Shown: positions 43,006-52,362, counted from the stretch's first letter. The stretch: 64,000 nucleotides of DNA from Gammaproteobacteria bacterium (GCA_021773355.1 JAJFKE010000023.1:248001-312000); one strand, 5' to 3'. Numbers and translations are program-made. The notes: generated from the letters alone by a model not told the origin.

Positions 43006-44289
43006 ATGAAAAATTATCGATTTATCTGGGCAAACAAAGGCCTCATCCACAAGACTTTGATGGCTGCCAGCCTCGGTTCATTGCTGGCACTCGGCAGTGT
43101 CAGCTCCGCGCAGGAGCCGGTGCGCATCGCCTTCATGGATCCGCTTTCTGGCACCTTTGCCTCGATCGGTAATAGTGGCTTGAAACAACTGCAGTTTGCA
43201 GCTGACTATTACTACAATACCAAGGGTGGAATTCTTGGCGGACGCATGATCGAAATACTGCCACTGGATAACAAACAGAGCCCGAATGAGACCCAGCTGC
43301 AATTTCGCAGAGCGGTAAGCGAAGAAATTCGAATTATTTTTCAGGGAAATAGCTCGGCTGTCGCCAATACACTTAATCAAACCATTGCTCGGCACAATCG
43401 ACGCAACCCCGGTCAAGAAGTATTACAAATTAACTATTCCGCCGTGGACCCAATCCTCACAGAAGACAATTGCAGTTTTTGGCATTTCCGTTTTGATGCT
43501 CATGCAGTAATGAAACTAAATATACTCACCGACTACATTGCAGATAATCCTGATATCAAGAGCATGTACATCATCGGTCAAGACTATTCTTTCGGCCAGG
43601 TAGTGTCAGATACTACTATTCGATTGCTAAAAGAAAAACGTCCGGATATAGAAATAGTGGGCAACGAATTTCATCCCATCGGCCAGGTGAAGGATTTCAC
43701 TCCCTATGTAACTAAAATAGTCTCCTCCGGTGCCGATGCCGTTATCACTGGAAATTTTGGTGCCGACATGGTTTCCCTGGCTAGATCCATTATCGACTCC
43801 GGCCTGGATATACCTATTTATACCTTCTATGCCGCCTATGATGGAATTACCGCCACACTGGGTGAGGACGGAAAGAACAGGATCAGACTTATTCACAACG
43901 GCTTTGCCAACCCCCTTCCCACGGAAGCACGGAAACAATTTAACCGTGACTTCAAGCTAAAGAATCCTAATAACGATGTAACCCAGCCTCGTATACTCAA
44001 TGCTTTGCAAATGGTGGTTAGGGCAATGGAAGAAACTCAAAGTACCGACCCCTATGATATTGCCTTGGCGCTTGAGGATATGCGCTTCACTACCATCAGC
44101 GACGAAGAGATTTGGATGCGCGCCGATGACCACCAAATTTTTCAATCGCTAAATATTTCGGTGCATACCGATGAGGGGATTGAATTCGATGCCGACAACT
44201 CTGGCTTTGGACTGTTCAGTGAATATCATGTTCCTCTAGAAGAAACTGTGGTTGAAACCAGTTGTCAGATGACACGGCCACGTCGTTAA
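43006..44289 (+). CDS. livJ: Branched-chain amino acid-type ABC transporter, substrate-binding protein
   Basis: The 427-residue periplasmic binding protein has a signal region (MAASLGSLLALGSVSSAQE) and the Peripla_BP_6 pattern VRIAFMDPLSGTFASIGNSGL, IEILPLDNKQSPNE and IGQDYSFGQ. It is the receptor of the five-gene LIV-type transporter that follows. The real ligand may be an amino acid, an amide or an aromatic compound; LIV-type names are used loosely. The N-terminal polar extension before the signal is long (about 18 residues). Confidence 0.88.
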   Translation: MKNYRFIWANKGLIHKTLMAASLGSLLALGSVSSAQEPVRIAFMDPLSGTFASIGNSGLKQLQFAADYYYNTKGGILGGRMIEILPLDNKQSPNETQLQFRRAVSEEIRIIFQGNSSAVANTLNQTIARHNRRNPGQEVLQINYSAVDPILTEDNCSFWHFRFDAHAVMKLNILTDYIADNPDIKSMYIIGQDYSFGQVVSDTTIRLLKEKRPDIEIVGNEFHPIGQVKDFTPYVTKIVSSGADAVITGNFGADMVSLARSIIDSGLDIPIYTFYAAYDGITATLGEDGKNRIRLIHNGFANPLPTEARKQFNRDFKLKNPNNDVTQPRILNALQMVVRAMEETQSTDPYDIALALEDMRFTTISDEEIWMRADDHQIFQSLNISVHTDEGIEFDADNSGFGLFSEYHVPLEETVVETSCQMTRPRR

Positions 44290-44345
44290 AGGTCCATTAA
44301 ACAGTTGTACAAACCTCAAGGGATCAGCTACGCGCTAAGGCCAGC

Positions 44346-45296
44346 ATGTTAGAAGTTTTAATTTTCGCCACTCTCAATGGCCTTGTCACCGGGTTCCTGT
44401 TGTTCATGTTAGCCAGCGGGCTGACTCTGATCTTTAGTATGATGGGTGTACTGAATTTCGCTCACGCCAGCTTTTATATGCTTGGCGCCTATGCCGCCTA
44501 TTCTCTCAGCCTGTATTTTGGATTTTGGACAGGACTCATTTTCGCACCTCTGATAGTGGGCGCATTGGGTGCCGTCGTCGAACGCTATGGCCTGCGTCGA
44601 GTGCATCAATCCGGACATGTTGCGGAATTAGTGTTCACCTTCGGGCTAGCCTTTCTGATTGAAGAAGCGGTACAGTTTTTCTGGGGCCGCGATACCAAGA
44701 ATTATCAAACTCCCGAGTTGTTGGACTTCGCGCTATTCACACTCCTGGGGCAGGAATTTTCCGCCTACCGCGGCTTCATGATCGCAATATCCATCGGCAT
44801 TTTTATTGCACTTTACTATGTGCTTACAAAGAGTCGGGTAGGTATCATAATCCAGGCTGCCATCACTCACCCACAGACGGTTGCGAACCTGGGCCACAAC
44901 GTTCCTCTTATCTTCATGGGGGTATTCGGTGTTGGCACGGCGCTGGCTGGATTGGCCGGTGTAATTGCAGGGCCTGTTCTCACTACTTTTCCAGGCATGG
45001 CTACAGTTCTTGGCAGCATCGTATTCGTCATCGTAGTTATTGGTGGCTTGGGCTCCCTCGCCGGCGCGTTTATCGCCTCGCTACTAATAGGTTTGTTGCA
45101 ATCCTATGCCATAGCCTCCGACGTCGGCATGCCAGACCTTCTAAACCTGCTCGGCGTCTCATTCGACCGCAGTCACCCGCTGAACGATTTGTGGACCATA
45201 AGCCTGCCACAGATAGCACCGCTGTTGCCGTTTCTATTGCTGGTTTTGGTCTTAATCTTCAGGCCCACTGGCCTGATGGGTAAGCGAGAAGAATAA
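44346..45296 (+). CDS. livH: LIV-type ABC transporter permease LivH
   Basis: A 316-residue permease with about eight helices, GLTLIFSMMGVLNFAHASFYM near the start and VIVVIGGLGSLAGAFIASLLIG in the second half, as in LivH. It pairs with LivM to make the membrane channel. The stop overlaps the livM start as TAATG. Confidence 0.93.
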   Translation: MLEVLIFATLNGLVTGFLLFMLASGLTLIFSMMGVLNFAHASFYMLGAYAAYSLSLYFGFWTGLIFAPLIVGALGAVVERYGLRRVHQSGHVAELVFTFGLAFLIEEAVQFFWGRDTKNYQTPELLDFALFTLLGQEFSAYRGFMIAISIGIFIALYYVLTKSRVGIIIQAAITHPQTVANLGHNVPLIFMGVFGVGTALAGLAGVIAGPVLTTFPGMATVLGSIVFVIVVIGGLGSLAGAFIASLLIGLLQSYAIASDVGMPDLLNLLGVSFDRSHPLNDLWTISLPQIAPLLPFLLLVLVLIFRPTGLMGKREE

Positions 45297-46528
45297 TGCT
45301 CCTGTTGAAGAAATCATCTATTTGGATTGCCTTTCTGATCGCGCTAGTTACCTTGCCGCAGTTATTCGATTCTATTCTGGCTGTATCCATTTTGAATCAA
45401 ATGACCATCGCCATAGTGTTTGCCCTTAGCTACAACATGCTCCTGGGCCAGGGAGGGATGCTTTCCTTCGGACATGCGGTGTATTTTGGTCTGGGTGGCT
45501 TTTTATCCGTGCATGCTCTTTTATTAATTGAGTATGAAACCATGGTGTTCTCCATATTATGGATACCTCTCATAGGCGGCTTATTCGGGCTGTTGGCGGG
45601 ACTGTTTATCGGCAGTTTTTCCACTCACAAGGCCGGCACAGTATTCGCCATGATCTCACTCGGTATTGGCGAGTTAATCGCCGCATCGTCTCTTATTTTT
45701 TCCAGCTTCTTTGGTGGGGAAGCAGGCATAAGCGGCGACCGCACCTTCGGTCCCCTGTTCTTCGGTATCGATTTTGCTCAAAATCTGGAAATCTACTACC
45801 TCGCCGCGTTTTGGGTGTTTCTCGCCACTTTGTTCATGTACTTGTTCACCCAAACCCCCGCCGGGCGTATGGCTAATGCAGTACGCGATAATCCGGAGCG
45901 GGCCGAATTTATTGGCTACAGTGCAAGACGCGTCCGTTTCATATCATTTTGTGCTGCTGGCATGTTCGCCGGTATCGCCGGTGGCTTGTTTGCACTCAAC
46001 TACGAATTCATTACCGAAGAAAATCTTAATGCAGCCACATCAGGACGGGTACTGTTAATGGCCTACATCGGCGGCCTTGGCTATTTCATTGGACCAATAA
46101 TCGGCGCAGTCGTGCTAACTCTGATGAACTCATTGTTAAGTAATTATTCTGAGCTGTGGATGTTATACCTGGGCATCATGTTCTTGCTCACGGTGATGTT
46201 TCTACCCAGAGGTTTTGCCGGGTTTATCATGATGCATCAAGTCGCCTGGGTTCGTGGCAACATGAAGATGCTAATCAAACCTTATACCCTAACAGGTGTT
46301 CCCGCTGCTCTGTTCGCACTCTGTACTATCGCTCTTATTGAAATGAGCCATACCGAAGAGGAGGTTTTTCACTTCCTTGGATTGGAATTAAATACTGCCA
46401 GTTCGGCTACCTGGATTATTACGACCGTCATTGCGGCAGCAGCATTCTATGCAGTGCGAAAATCACTGCATCAATTAAGTGAAGCCTGGGACACCGCCAA
46501 TGCGATCCCCAAGGAAGAGCGGGCTTAG
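45296..46528 (+). CDS. livM: LIV-type ABC transporter permease LivM
   Basis: The 410-residue permease has YNMLLGQGGMLSFGHAVYFG and GRMANAVRDNPERAEFIGYS, the LivM hallmarks. The C-terminal 100 residues after FLPRGFAGFI carry extra helices (ALFALCTIALIEMSHTEEEV and further), which makes it longer than standard LivM. The extension has no name that I know. Confidence 0.92.
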   Translation: MLLLKKSSIWIAFLIALVTLPQLFDSILAVSILNQMTIAIVFALSYNMLLGQGGMLSFGHAVYFGLGGFLSVHALLLIEYETMVFSILWIPLIGGLFGLLAGLFIGSFSTHKAGTVFAMISLGIGELIAASSLIFSSFFGGEAGISGDRTFGPLFFGIDFAQNLEIYYLAAFWVFLATLFMYLFTQTPAGRMANAVRDNPERAEFIGYSARRVRFISFCAAGMFAGIAGGLFALNYEFITEENLNAATSGRVLLMAYIGGLGYFIGPIIGAVVLTLMNSLLSNYSELWMLYLGIMFLLTVMFLPRGFAGFIMMHQVAWVRGNMKMLIKPYTLTGVPAALFALCTIALIEMSHTEEEVFHFLGLELNTASSATWIITTVIAAAAFYAVRKSLHQLSEAWDTANAIPKEERA

Positions 46529-46531
46529 AGC

Positions 46532-47284
46532 ATGAGCATTCTTTCTCTCAAAGACGTGCAAAAGAATTTCGGCGAAACTGAAATCATTCGCGGTCTGTCG
46601 TTGGACGTCGCAGCGGGTGAAAAACATGCCATCATCGGCCCCAACGGTGCTGGCAAATCGACACTGTTCCATCTTATCAGCGGCCGTTACAAGGTCAGCA
46701 GCGGTAGCATAAAATTTAAGCAAGAAGAGATACAAAACAAACCTCCTTACGAAATTGCAAGACTGGGTCTGGCGCGAAGCTTTCAAGTTACGAATATTTT
46801 TCCACGGATGAACGTGTTCGAGAACATACGTTGTGCTCTGTTCTGGTCTAAAGGTTATCGCTATTCATTCTGGCATCTTCTAGGTCGCCAGAGTGAACTC
46901 AACGATGAAGCCATGCATGTGCTCGAACAGATTGGCTTAAAGGACAAGGCTCTGTATCCGTCCGGCGAACTTGGCTATGCACAGCAAAGAGCTCTGGAAT
47001 TAGGCATAGCCATCGCCAGCGGTGCTGAACTAATCATGTTAGATGAACCAGTAGCGGGAATGAGCCATAGCGAAGCGCAAAGTTCGGTGGAACTGATTCG
47101 AAAAATTACCGAGGGCAAGACTCTAATCATGGTCGAACACGATATGAACATTGTATTCGATGTCGCGGATCGAATTTCTGTCTTGGTCTATGGTGAAATT
47201 ATTGCCACCGACAAACCGGAAAATATCCGTGCTAATCTGAAGGTACAGGAAGCCTATCTGGGTGAGGTCATAACCAGTGCTTAA
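46532..47284 (+). CDS. livG: LIV-type ABC transporter ATPase LivG
   Basis: The 250-residue ATPase has Walker A GPNGAGKST, FQVTNIFPRMNVFEN, a weak signature (LGYAQQRALELGIAIASG, with G-Y-A-Q-Q-R instead of S-G-G-Q-Q-R), Walker B ELIMLDEPVAGM and the switch His MVEHDM. It overlaps livF by eight bases. Confidence 0.93.
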   Translation: MSILSLKDVQKNFGETEIIRGLSLDVAAGEKHAIIGPNGAGKSTLFHLISGRYKVSSGSIKFKQEEIQNKPPYEIARLGLARSFQVTNIFPRMNVFENIRCALFWSKGYRYSFWHLLGRQSELNDEAMHVLEQIGLKDKALYPSGELGYAQQRALELGIAIASGAELIMLDEPVAGMSHSEAQSSVELIRKITEGKTLIMVEHDMNIVFDVADRISVLVYGEIIATDKPENIRANLKVQEAYLGEVITSA

Positions 47285-47972
47285 AGTTAAGGACTTGCAT
47301 GCCTATTACGGAAAGAGCCACATACTACAGGGGGTCAACTTCCATGTAGGCGAAGGTGAAATAGTAAGTCTGTTAGGCCGCAACGGTGTCGGCCGGTCTA
47401 CTACGGTGAAAACTGTCATGGGAGAGGTAGCGCCTCAGGGCTCCATTCAATTCAAGGGTGAGGAGATCGCCGGCAAGAAGAGTTTCGAGATAGCTCATCT
47501 GGGATTAGGCTATGTGCCGGAGAACCGAGACATATTCCCGTCGCTTAGCGTGCGTCAGAATTTGGTTCTTGGCATGAAATCTACCAAGCCACATGGCCGA
47601 TGGAACATCGAAGAAATGTTTAGAATGTTTCCAAATTTAGGTGAGCGAGCAGATATACATGGCGGTGTTCTCAGCGGTGGCGAACAACAAATGCTATGTA
47701 TGTGCCGCACCCTGATGGGTGACCCTGACATGATCATGATTGATGAGCCTACGGAAGGCCTGGCACCAAAGATTGTGGAGCAACTGGCTGTATTATTACA
47801 GGAGATTGCAAACCGCGGTGTCTCCATACTATTGGTAGAACAGAAACTTTCTATCGCCTTAAAAATTTCCCGGCGTGTTTATGTAATGGGCCACGGAAAA
47901 ATTGTTTACGAAGGCAGTCCAGACAGTCTGCTTGAAGCGGACGATGTGCGTGCCGAATGGCTAGAGGTCTAA
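47277..47972 (+). CDS. livF: LIV-type ABC transporter ATPase LivF
   Basis: The 231-residue ATPase has Walker A LLGRNGVGRST, signature LSGGEQQM, Walker B MIMIDEPTEGL and switch LLVEQK. In the Walker A the usual Lys is Arg (residue 40, codon CGG); GRNG-x-GRST forms are, I believe, present in some other LivF proteins, so this need not mean loss of function. GTG 47277 is the start. The stop TAA (47,970-47,972) lies in the target duplication of the inserted element at 47,975, so the insertion preserved the stop. Confidence 0.92.
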   Translation: MLKVKDLHAYYGKSHILQGVNFHVGEGEIVSLLGRNGVGRSTTVKTVMGEVAPQGSIQFKGEEIAGKKSFEIAHLGLGYVPENRDIFPSLSVRQNLVLGMKSTKPHGRWNIEEMFRMFPNLGERADIHGGVLSGGEQQMLCMCRTLMGDPDMIMIDEPTEGLAPKIVEQLAVLLQEIANRGVSILLVEQKLSIALKISRRVYVMGHGKIVYEGSPDSLLEADDVRAEWLEV

Positions 47973-47974
47973 GC

Positions 47975-48190
47975 CTGAGATATCTCCAGAAAATATTGAG
48001 CCAACTCAATAGATAACTTGTATTGAGCTGCTGTTTTCTGCTCAGCACTTAGATTTGAACAATGAGCCAGAGACTGGGCTGTTGTTTGCGAACAATCAGG
48101 GCCGAAGGTCCGTGAGCCACGCAATAGCGCAGTTTCTGGCAGTCGGACTGGACAGAATATCTCATCACCCGCTGTAACGGGATATCTCAG
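47975..48190. mobile_element. Non-autonomous element, copy 1 of the CTGAGATA family
   Basis: The 216-bp unit begins CTGAGATATCTCC and ends GGGATATCTCAG (terminal inverted repeat of about 12 bp) and is flanked by a perfect 9-bp direct repeat GGTCTAAGC at 47,966-47,974 and 48,191-48,199. It matches copy 2 at 61,063-61,401 for about 205 bp with roughly ten per cent differences. It holds an internal TATTGAG/CTCAATA hairpin and an open frame of about 70 codons through the whole minus strand; copy 2 has a one-base insertion in that frame, so it is probably not coding. Confidence 0.9.
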
Positions 48191-48295
48191 GGTCTAAGCT
48201 ATTCAGCATCAATTATTTATCGGCTGCCAGTAAGTCAACCTGCAATACAGTGCTAGACTTGAAAATCCCAATAGCGCTGATGCAATTAAGACTGG

Positions 48296-49300
48296 ATGAA
48301 AAACTCGAAATTCCTTCGCCTGTTATGTTTACCTCTATGCGCAACATTCCTGTTTTCACAGAATGCTCTGGCTTGGGATTCCGTAGGACATCGCCTCTCG
48401 GCGGCCGTCGCCGTAGGCTTTTTGAGCGATTCCAACAAACAGCAACTAGGCGACATCCTGCGGCAACACCCCCGTTATCAGCAAGACTTTCTCGATCAAA
48501 TGCCTGCATCGGTAGCGCAATCAGGTAGCGGGCAGCAACTAATCTGGCTGCTGGGCCAGGCCGCCTTTTGGCCCGATATCACCCGAGGATTGCCCGACGC
48601 TGAGCGACAAAAATACAATCGTGCCAATTGGCATTATATTGACGGCGCCTGGCTGCGCGGCAAAGCGACAATACAGGGCAATAGTTATGTGGGTCTGCCA
48701 GCGTTCACCAATATTGCGGGAGAAGCGGCGAGCGCAGTACGCACAGAGGCACAAGTTGATAATGTTATGACCGCCCTGGATTACAACAGCGAGCTTCTCG
48801 CTAATCGCCAAACGCCGGCAGCGCAACGAGCCCTTGCGCTATGCTGGGTGCTGCATCTATTCGGCGATATTCATCAACCGCTACATGTAGGGTCTTTGTA
48901 TTCGGCAAATGTATTTCCTGAGGGCGATCGTGGAGGTAACGGCATAGTCACCGACGATGGAAACCTGCATGCGCGATGGGATAGAGCTCTGCGCTCCGCT
49001 GGCATAAGTCGCAGCCTGCAGATAATACTGACACAGCAAAACCCTGACCTCGATCAAACCGAGCAGGAGACGAATTCAGATTGGTCACAGTGGATGCAGG
49101 AGAGCCGACTTATCTTACTGGAATCGGTGTACACGCAGCAGATGAAGTCTGCAATCGCCGAGCTAGATAGCAGCGGTGGCAGACTGCAGGAATTTACTCT
49201 GGATGCTAACTACGTGGCAATGATGGAGGAAACCGCCAGGCAGCAACTGGCTCTCGCCGGCCGCCGTATTGCCCATTGGTTTGAAAGCAATCTCGACTAG
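48296..49300 (+). CDS. S1/P1 nuclease family protein
   Basis: A 334-residue exported nuclease: signal peptide ending in QNALA, then mature Trp (WDSVGHRL), the first zinc ligands, and HLFGDIHQPLHVGSLYS with further His/Asp ligands, then NLHARWD. The zinc-dependent S1/P1 family cuts single-stranded DNA or RNA and removes 3'-phosphates. It is likely periplasmic or secreted and may serve nutrient uptake. Its stop overlaps that of the convergent trpE(G) gene. Confidence 0.9.
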   Translation: MKNSKFLRLLCLPLCATFLFSQNALAWDSVGHRLSAAVAVGFLSDSNKQQLGDILRQHPRYQQDFLDQMPASVAQSGSGQQLIWLLGQAAFWPDITRGLPDAERQKYNRANWHYIDGAWLRGKATIQGNSYVGLPAFTNIAGEAASAVRTEAQVDNVMTALDYNSELLANRQTPAAQRALALCWVLHLFGDIHQPLHVGSLYSANVFPEGDRGGNGIVTDDGNLHARWDRALRSAGISRSLQIILTQQNPDLDQTEQETNSDWSQWMQESRLILLESVYTQQMKSAIAELDSSGGRLQEFTLDANYVAMMEETARQQLALAGRRIAHWFESNLD

Positions 49301-51510
49301 TTGTCGCAAACAATTTCCTGGACTGCCTGGGTAACTTTGCTGTGGCTGGCAACTGCCCTTACAACGTTCTGTATCAGTCTGTGGCCGGCCTGATTCTGTA
49401 AACTCATTATAGATTCCGGGTGGAACTGCACAGCATGAATAGGAAGGCCAACATGCTGTATCGCCATTACCCTGCCGTCTTCTGTCTTAGCTGTAACCCG
49501 CAGACAGTCTGGCACTTTAGCGGCCACCAGGGAGTGGTATCTGCCGGCGAAAAATCCTGATTCAATGCCCGCGAACATGTCACTGCCATCATGGATGACC
49601 GAAGATTGCTTACCGTGCATGGGATACTCCAGCTCCTGCAGATCACCGCCGAAATACTCCACCAAGCCCTGCAGACCCAGACAAACGCCAAAGATTGGAA
49701 GGGAGTTTGTCAATGCAATTTCGATAGTTTCCTTCATGGAAAAATGATCCGGCGTCGATGGCCCGGGTGAGAGAATGAGCAAATCTACGGTATTCTTTTG
49801 TAGAAATTCACGCACCGCCTGCGGCCGCAGAGTCATCACTTCCACACCACATTGCCTGAAGTAAGTAGCAAGATTGTGAACGAAGGAGTCTTGATGATCG
49901 ACCATCAAGGCTTTGATACCAACACCGTCATCGCTAGCAAATATGGCGTCCGTGTCTAGCCTCTTCTTGCTTATGCCGCGCACAGAATCGATCAATGCCG
50001 ATGCTTTTAATCGTGTTTCCTTCTCCTCTTCCAGCGGATCAGAATCGATTAACAGAGTGGCACCGGCTCGAATCTCCGCAATACCGTCTTTCACTCGAAT
50101 GGTCCGTAAGGTAAGCCCGGTATTCAAATTACCATCGAAACCTATATGACCCAGCGCGCCACCATACCAATGGCGCCGTGATTTCTCGTTCTGCTCGATG
50201 AATTGCATTGCCGAGAGTTTCGGTGCACCAGTAACAGTAACCGCCCAGGTATGGGCTAGAAAGCCATCCAGAGCATCAAATTCCGGCTTCAGAATTCCCT
50301 TCACGTGATCGACGGTGTGTATCAGTCGCGAGTACATTTCTATCTGACGTCGCCCCACTACACGCACCGAACCTGGCTCACAGACTCGTGACTTGTCGTT
50401 TCTATCGACGTCGGTGCACATAGAAAGTTCAGATTCATCTTTATCAGAATTCAGTAATGTCTTTATTTGCTTGGCGTCGTCGATCGCATCTATGCCGCGT
50501 TTAATAGTTCCAGATATTGGACAGGTTTCAATCTGACTGCCATCGACCCGTACAAACATTTCCGGTGATGCTGCCACCAGATATTCCTGCTCCCCTAGGT
50601 TCATTAAGGCCCCATAGGGAGAAGGATTACTCTCCTTCAAGCGTTTGAAGACGGTAGCTGGACTGTCTATGCAGGGCTCATAAAAAACCTGACCGGGCAC
50701 CACCTCAAACAAATCACCACGGCGAAAATACTCCAACGCCTTCTCCACCTGCTGTGCATACTCACCCTCCTGGTGATCACAATCCCTGGCGACATGTATC
50801 GCCGGTGCATAAGCCGCCCGCGGGCCACTGCGGCGAAAGCCGCCGGTTGTCTCAGAAAACTTATCTGAATCCCAGGCTCGACAAACGAATTCATAGCTAT
50901 AACAAAAGGTTTTTTCGATGCGGTGATCAGCAACCGTAATCTGATCTGGAAGATAGAGCACCAGGTTCCTGTCCTCTTGCTTGCGCGATTGATATCTCTG
51001 TACATCTTCAAACTGAAATGTCAGGTCGTAACCGAAGGCACCGAATAGACCAAGGTAGGGATCCATAGGACTAGCGAAGCAAGCCACGATTTCCCGCAGC
51101 ACGGAAAACAAACTCGCCTTTCTGCTGCGCATCTCTTCAGCAAATTCTTCTTGCTCTGAGACCAGGGATAATTTTATGAACTGTTGGTCCGCGTCCAGGT
51201 ATTCGATTGCATTGCAATTTTGTAGAGCGCGATAGATTTCTGGCAGTAACACCTCACCGCGAACGTTCAAGGCTGCTATTTCCAAACACCTATCTTTGCC
51301 AGTGATCTTCAGAGGAGGATTAACGAAGCCAATATCCCAACGGGTATATCTACCGGGAAACTCGAAACTGGATGCAAGTAGTACACCTGGAGATTCATCC
51401 AATGTGTCCGCCAGTTGATCGATGGCTGATGCGTATTCAAGCTGCGCCGTCAATCGGCGTACTTGTACGCCACTGGCACAGCGATATTGAATGTGATTGC
51501 TAATTGGCAT
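49297..51510 (-). CDS. trpE: Fused anthranilate synthase TrpE(G)
   Basis: The 737-residue protein joins component I (about 1-520, with AASPEMFVRVDG, PISGTIKRG, VDRNDKSRVC, GALGHIGFDG, IRAGATLLIDSD) and a C-terminal class-I glutamine amidotransferase (about 540-737, with LILSPGPSTP, nucleophile FGVCLGLQG and HPES as AVQFHPESIM). It turns chorismate and glutamine into anthranilate, the first step of tryptophan synthesis. Such TrpE(G) fusions are known from alphaproteobacteria and a few others. ATG 51510 is used; AGAGGA lies before it. A leader peptide with tandem Trp codons and a promoter lie upstream. Confidence 0.93.
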   Translation of the reverse strand: MPISNHIQYRCASGVQVRRLTAQLEYASAIDQLADTLDESPGVLLASSFEFPGRYTRWDIGFVNPPLKITGKDRCLEIAALNVRGEVLLPEIYRALQNCNAIEYLDADQQFIKLSLVSEQEEFAEEMRSRKASLFSVLREIVACFASPMDPYLGLFGAFGYDLTFQFEDVQRYQSRKQEDRNLVLYLPDQITVADHRIEKTFCYSYEFVCRAWDSDKFSETTGGFRRSGPRAAYAPAIHVARDCDHQEGEYAQQVEKALEYFRRGDLFEVVPGQVFYEPCIDSPATVFKRLKESNPSPYGALMNLGEQEYLVAASPEMFVRVDGSQIETCPISGTIKRGIDAIDDAKQIKTLLNSDKDESELSMCTDVDRNDKSRVCEPGSVRVVGRRQIEMYSRLIHTVDHVKGILKPEFDALDGFLAHTWAVTVTGAPKLSAMQFIEQNEKSRRHWYGGALGHIGFDGNLNTGLTLRTIRVKDGIAEIRAGATLLIDSDPLEEEKETRLKASALIDSVRGISKKRLDTDAIFASDDGVGIKALMVDHQDSFVHNLATYFRQCGVEVMTLRPQAVREFLQKNTVDLLILSPGPSTPDHFSMKETIEIALTNSLPIFGVCLGLQGLVEYFGGDLQELEYPMHGKQSSVIHDGSDMFAGIESGFFAGRYHSLVAAKVPDCLRVTAKTEDGRVMAIQHVGLPIHAVQFHPESIMSLQNQAGHRLIQNVVRAVASHSKVTQAVQEIVCDN

Positions 51511-51576
51511 TACCAAATCCTCTTAATCCGCTTTGACGGCAAGAGTTATGGCGAAGGTTGAATTTTGAGATGCATA

Positions 51577-51599
51577 GGCCGCCACAACTCTGGGCGGCC
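51577..51599 (-). promoter_or_regulatory. trp attenuator-like hairpin
   Basis: GGCCGCC and GGCGGCC (minus strand) form a GC-rich stem with a nine-base loop. The leader region at 51,646-51,652 (GGTGGCC on the minus strand, spanning the Trp codons) can pair with the first arm instead, giving the two mutually exclusive folds of a trp attenuator. A U-run after the stem is lacking (TATGCATCT), so termination efficiency is uncertain. Confidence 0.55.
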
Positions 51600-51611
51600 A
51601 AAGAAGGAAAA

Positions 51612-51674
51612 CTAGATGTTTTTCTCCTGGCAACCCGATGTTTCAGGCCACCAGAAATAGAATCGTGTATTCAT
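51612..51674 (-). CDS. trpL: Trp leader peptide (near-leaderless)
   Basis: A 20-codon frame with tandem Trp codons at positions 8-9 (MNTRFYFWWPETS), ending TAG, lies about 100 bases upstream of trpE(G). There is no Shine-Dalgarno, but the promoter at 51,684-51,712 would start the RNA only about three bases before its ATG, as known for the leaderless trpL of Sinorhizobium trpE(G). Stalling at WW when tryptophan is scarce would free the antiterminator fold. Confidence 0.7.
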   Translation of the reverse strand: MNTRFYFWWPETSGCQEKNI

Positions 51675-51683
51675 AGGTGGGCG

Positions 51684-51712
51684 ATAATGCGCCAGCACCA
51701 ATTTGATGTCAA
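51684..51712 (-). promoter_or_regulatory. Sigma-70 promoter of trpL-trpE(G)
   Basis: On the minus strand: -35 TTGACA (51,712-51,707), a 17-base spacer, and -10 CATTAT (51,689-51,684). The expected RNA start is near 51,677. Confidence 0.75.
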
Positions 51713-51795
51713 CCCAAATCTCTTTGGGGAACGTAAGAAATGGAGTTTAATCATTGTTTTTCAATATCTTAGGAATTGGCTGCTGTGGGTCGACT

Positions 51796-52362
51796 TCAAA
51801 TCGATAGCGATAGCTGCTGTCGTCGCCGAGCCCGGGTTTCGATCATGATTATGCGTTCAAAGCGGTCTCGCACAAAACTTCCAATGGCGTATCCGGCTTT
51901 GGAAGGTAAGCCCAGGCGATTTGCCACATAACGAGAAAGTGTATTATCTCTGGGGCGATAAACCTTTAGGTATCCCGTGTAATCGGCAAGGTAAAGAGGT
52001 TTATTCAATTTGTTTGCCAATGCCGTATCGACATCGGAGAAGTACCTGTACTGCGACTGCCTGCCACCGTGGGTGTGCCAGAACGCAGTGACCATTTCCC
52101 AATCTTCCGTTGCTATCTTGATTTGAATTGAATCTGATCTGGCCTGCCCATCGGTGACGCTAAATCCGTAATAGTCACCTATTTTAAACACAGTGCCCAT
52201 GTATTCGCGGTCTTCTCGAATCGAGCGCGGATTGAATCTGTTAGTTGCCGCTTCCACTGCTTCTATTTCGGTTTGAAAACCTGTTTCTGCTTGATCAAGG
52301 TCCAGTGATGTCATCAAAGAGCCGAGAAGAGGCAGCAAGCCAAGCCCATAATAACTATTCAA
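51796..52362 (-). CDS. DUF4329 domain protein (JAB-like fold)
   Basis: The 188-residue protein has the DUF4329 motif AFWHTHGGRQ followed by YFSDVDTALANKLNKPLYLADYTG and KVYRP, the H-T-H and S-x-x-D pattern of JAB/MPN-like metalloproteases. A hydrophobic N-terminus (GLGLLPLLGSLMTSL) may be an export signal. TTG 52362 with AGGA seven bases upstream is assumed as start. In other bacteria this domain ends polymorphic toxins or RHS proteins; here it is free-standing. Confidence 0.75.
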   Translation of the reverse strand: MNSYYGLGLLPLLGSLMTSLDLDQAETGFQTEIEAVEAATNRFNPRSIREDREYMGTVFKIGDYYGFSVTDGQARSDSIQIKIATEDWEMVTAFWHTHGGRQSQYRYFSDVDTALANKLNKPLYLADYTGYLKVYRPRDNTLSRYVANRLGLPSKAGYAIGSFVRDRFERIIMIETRARRRQQLSLSI

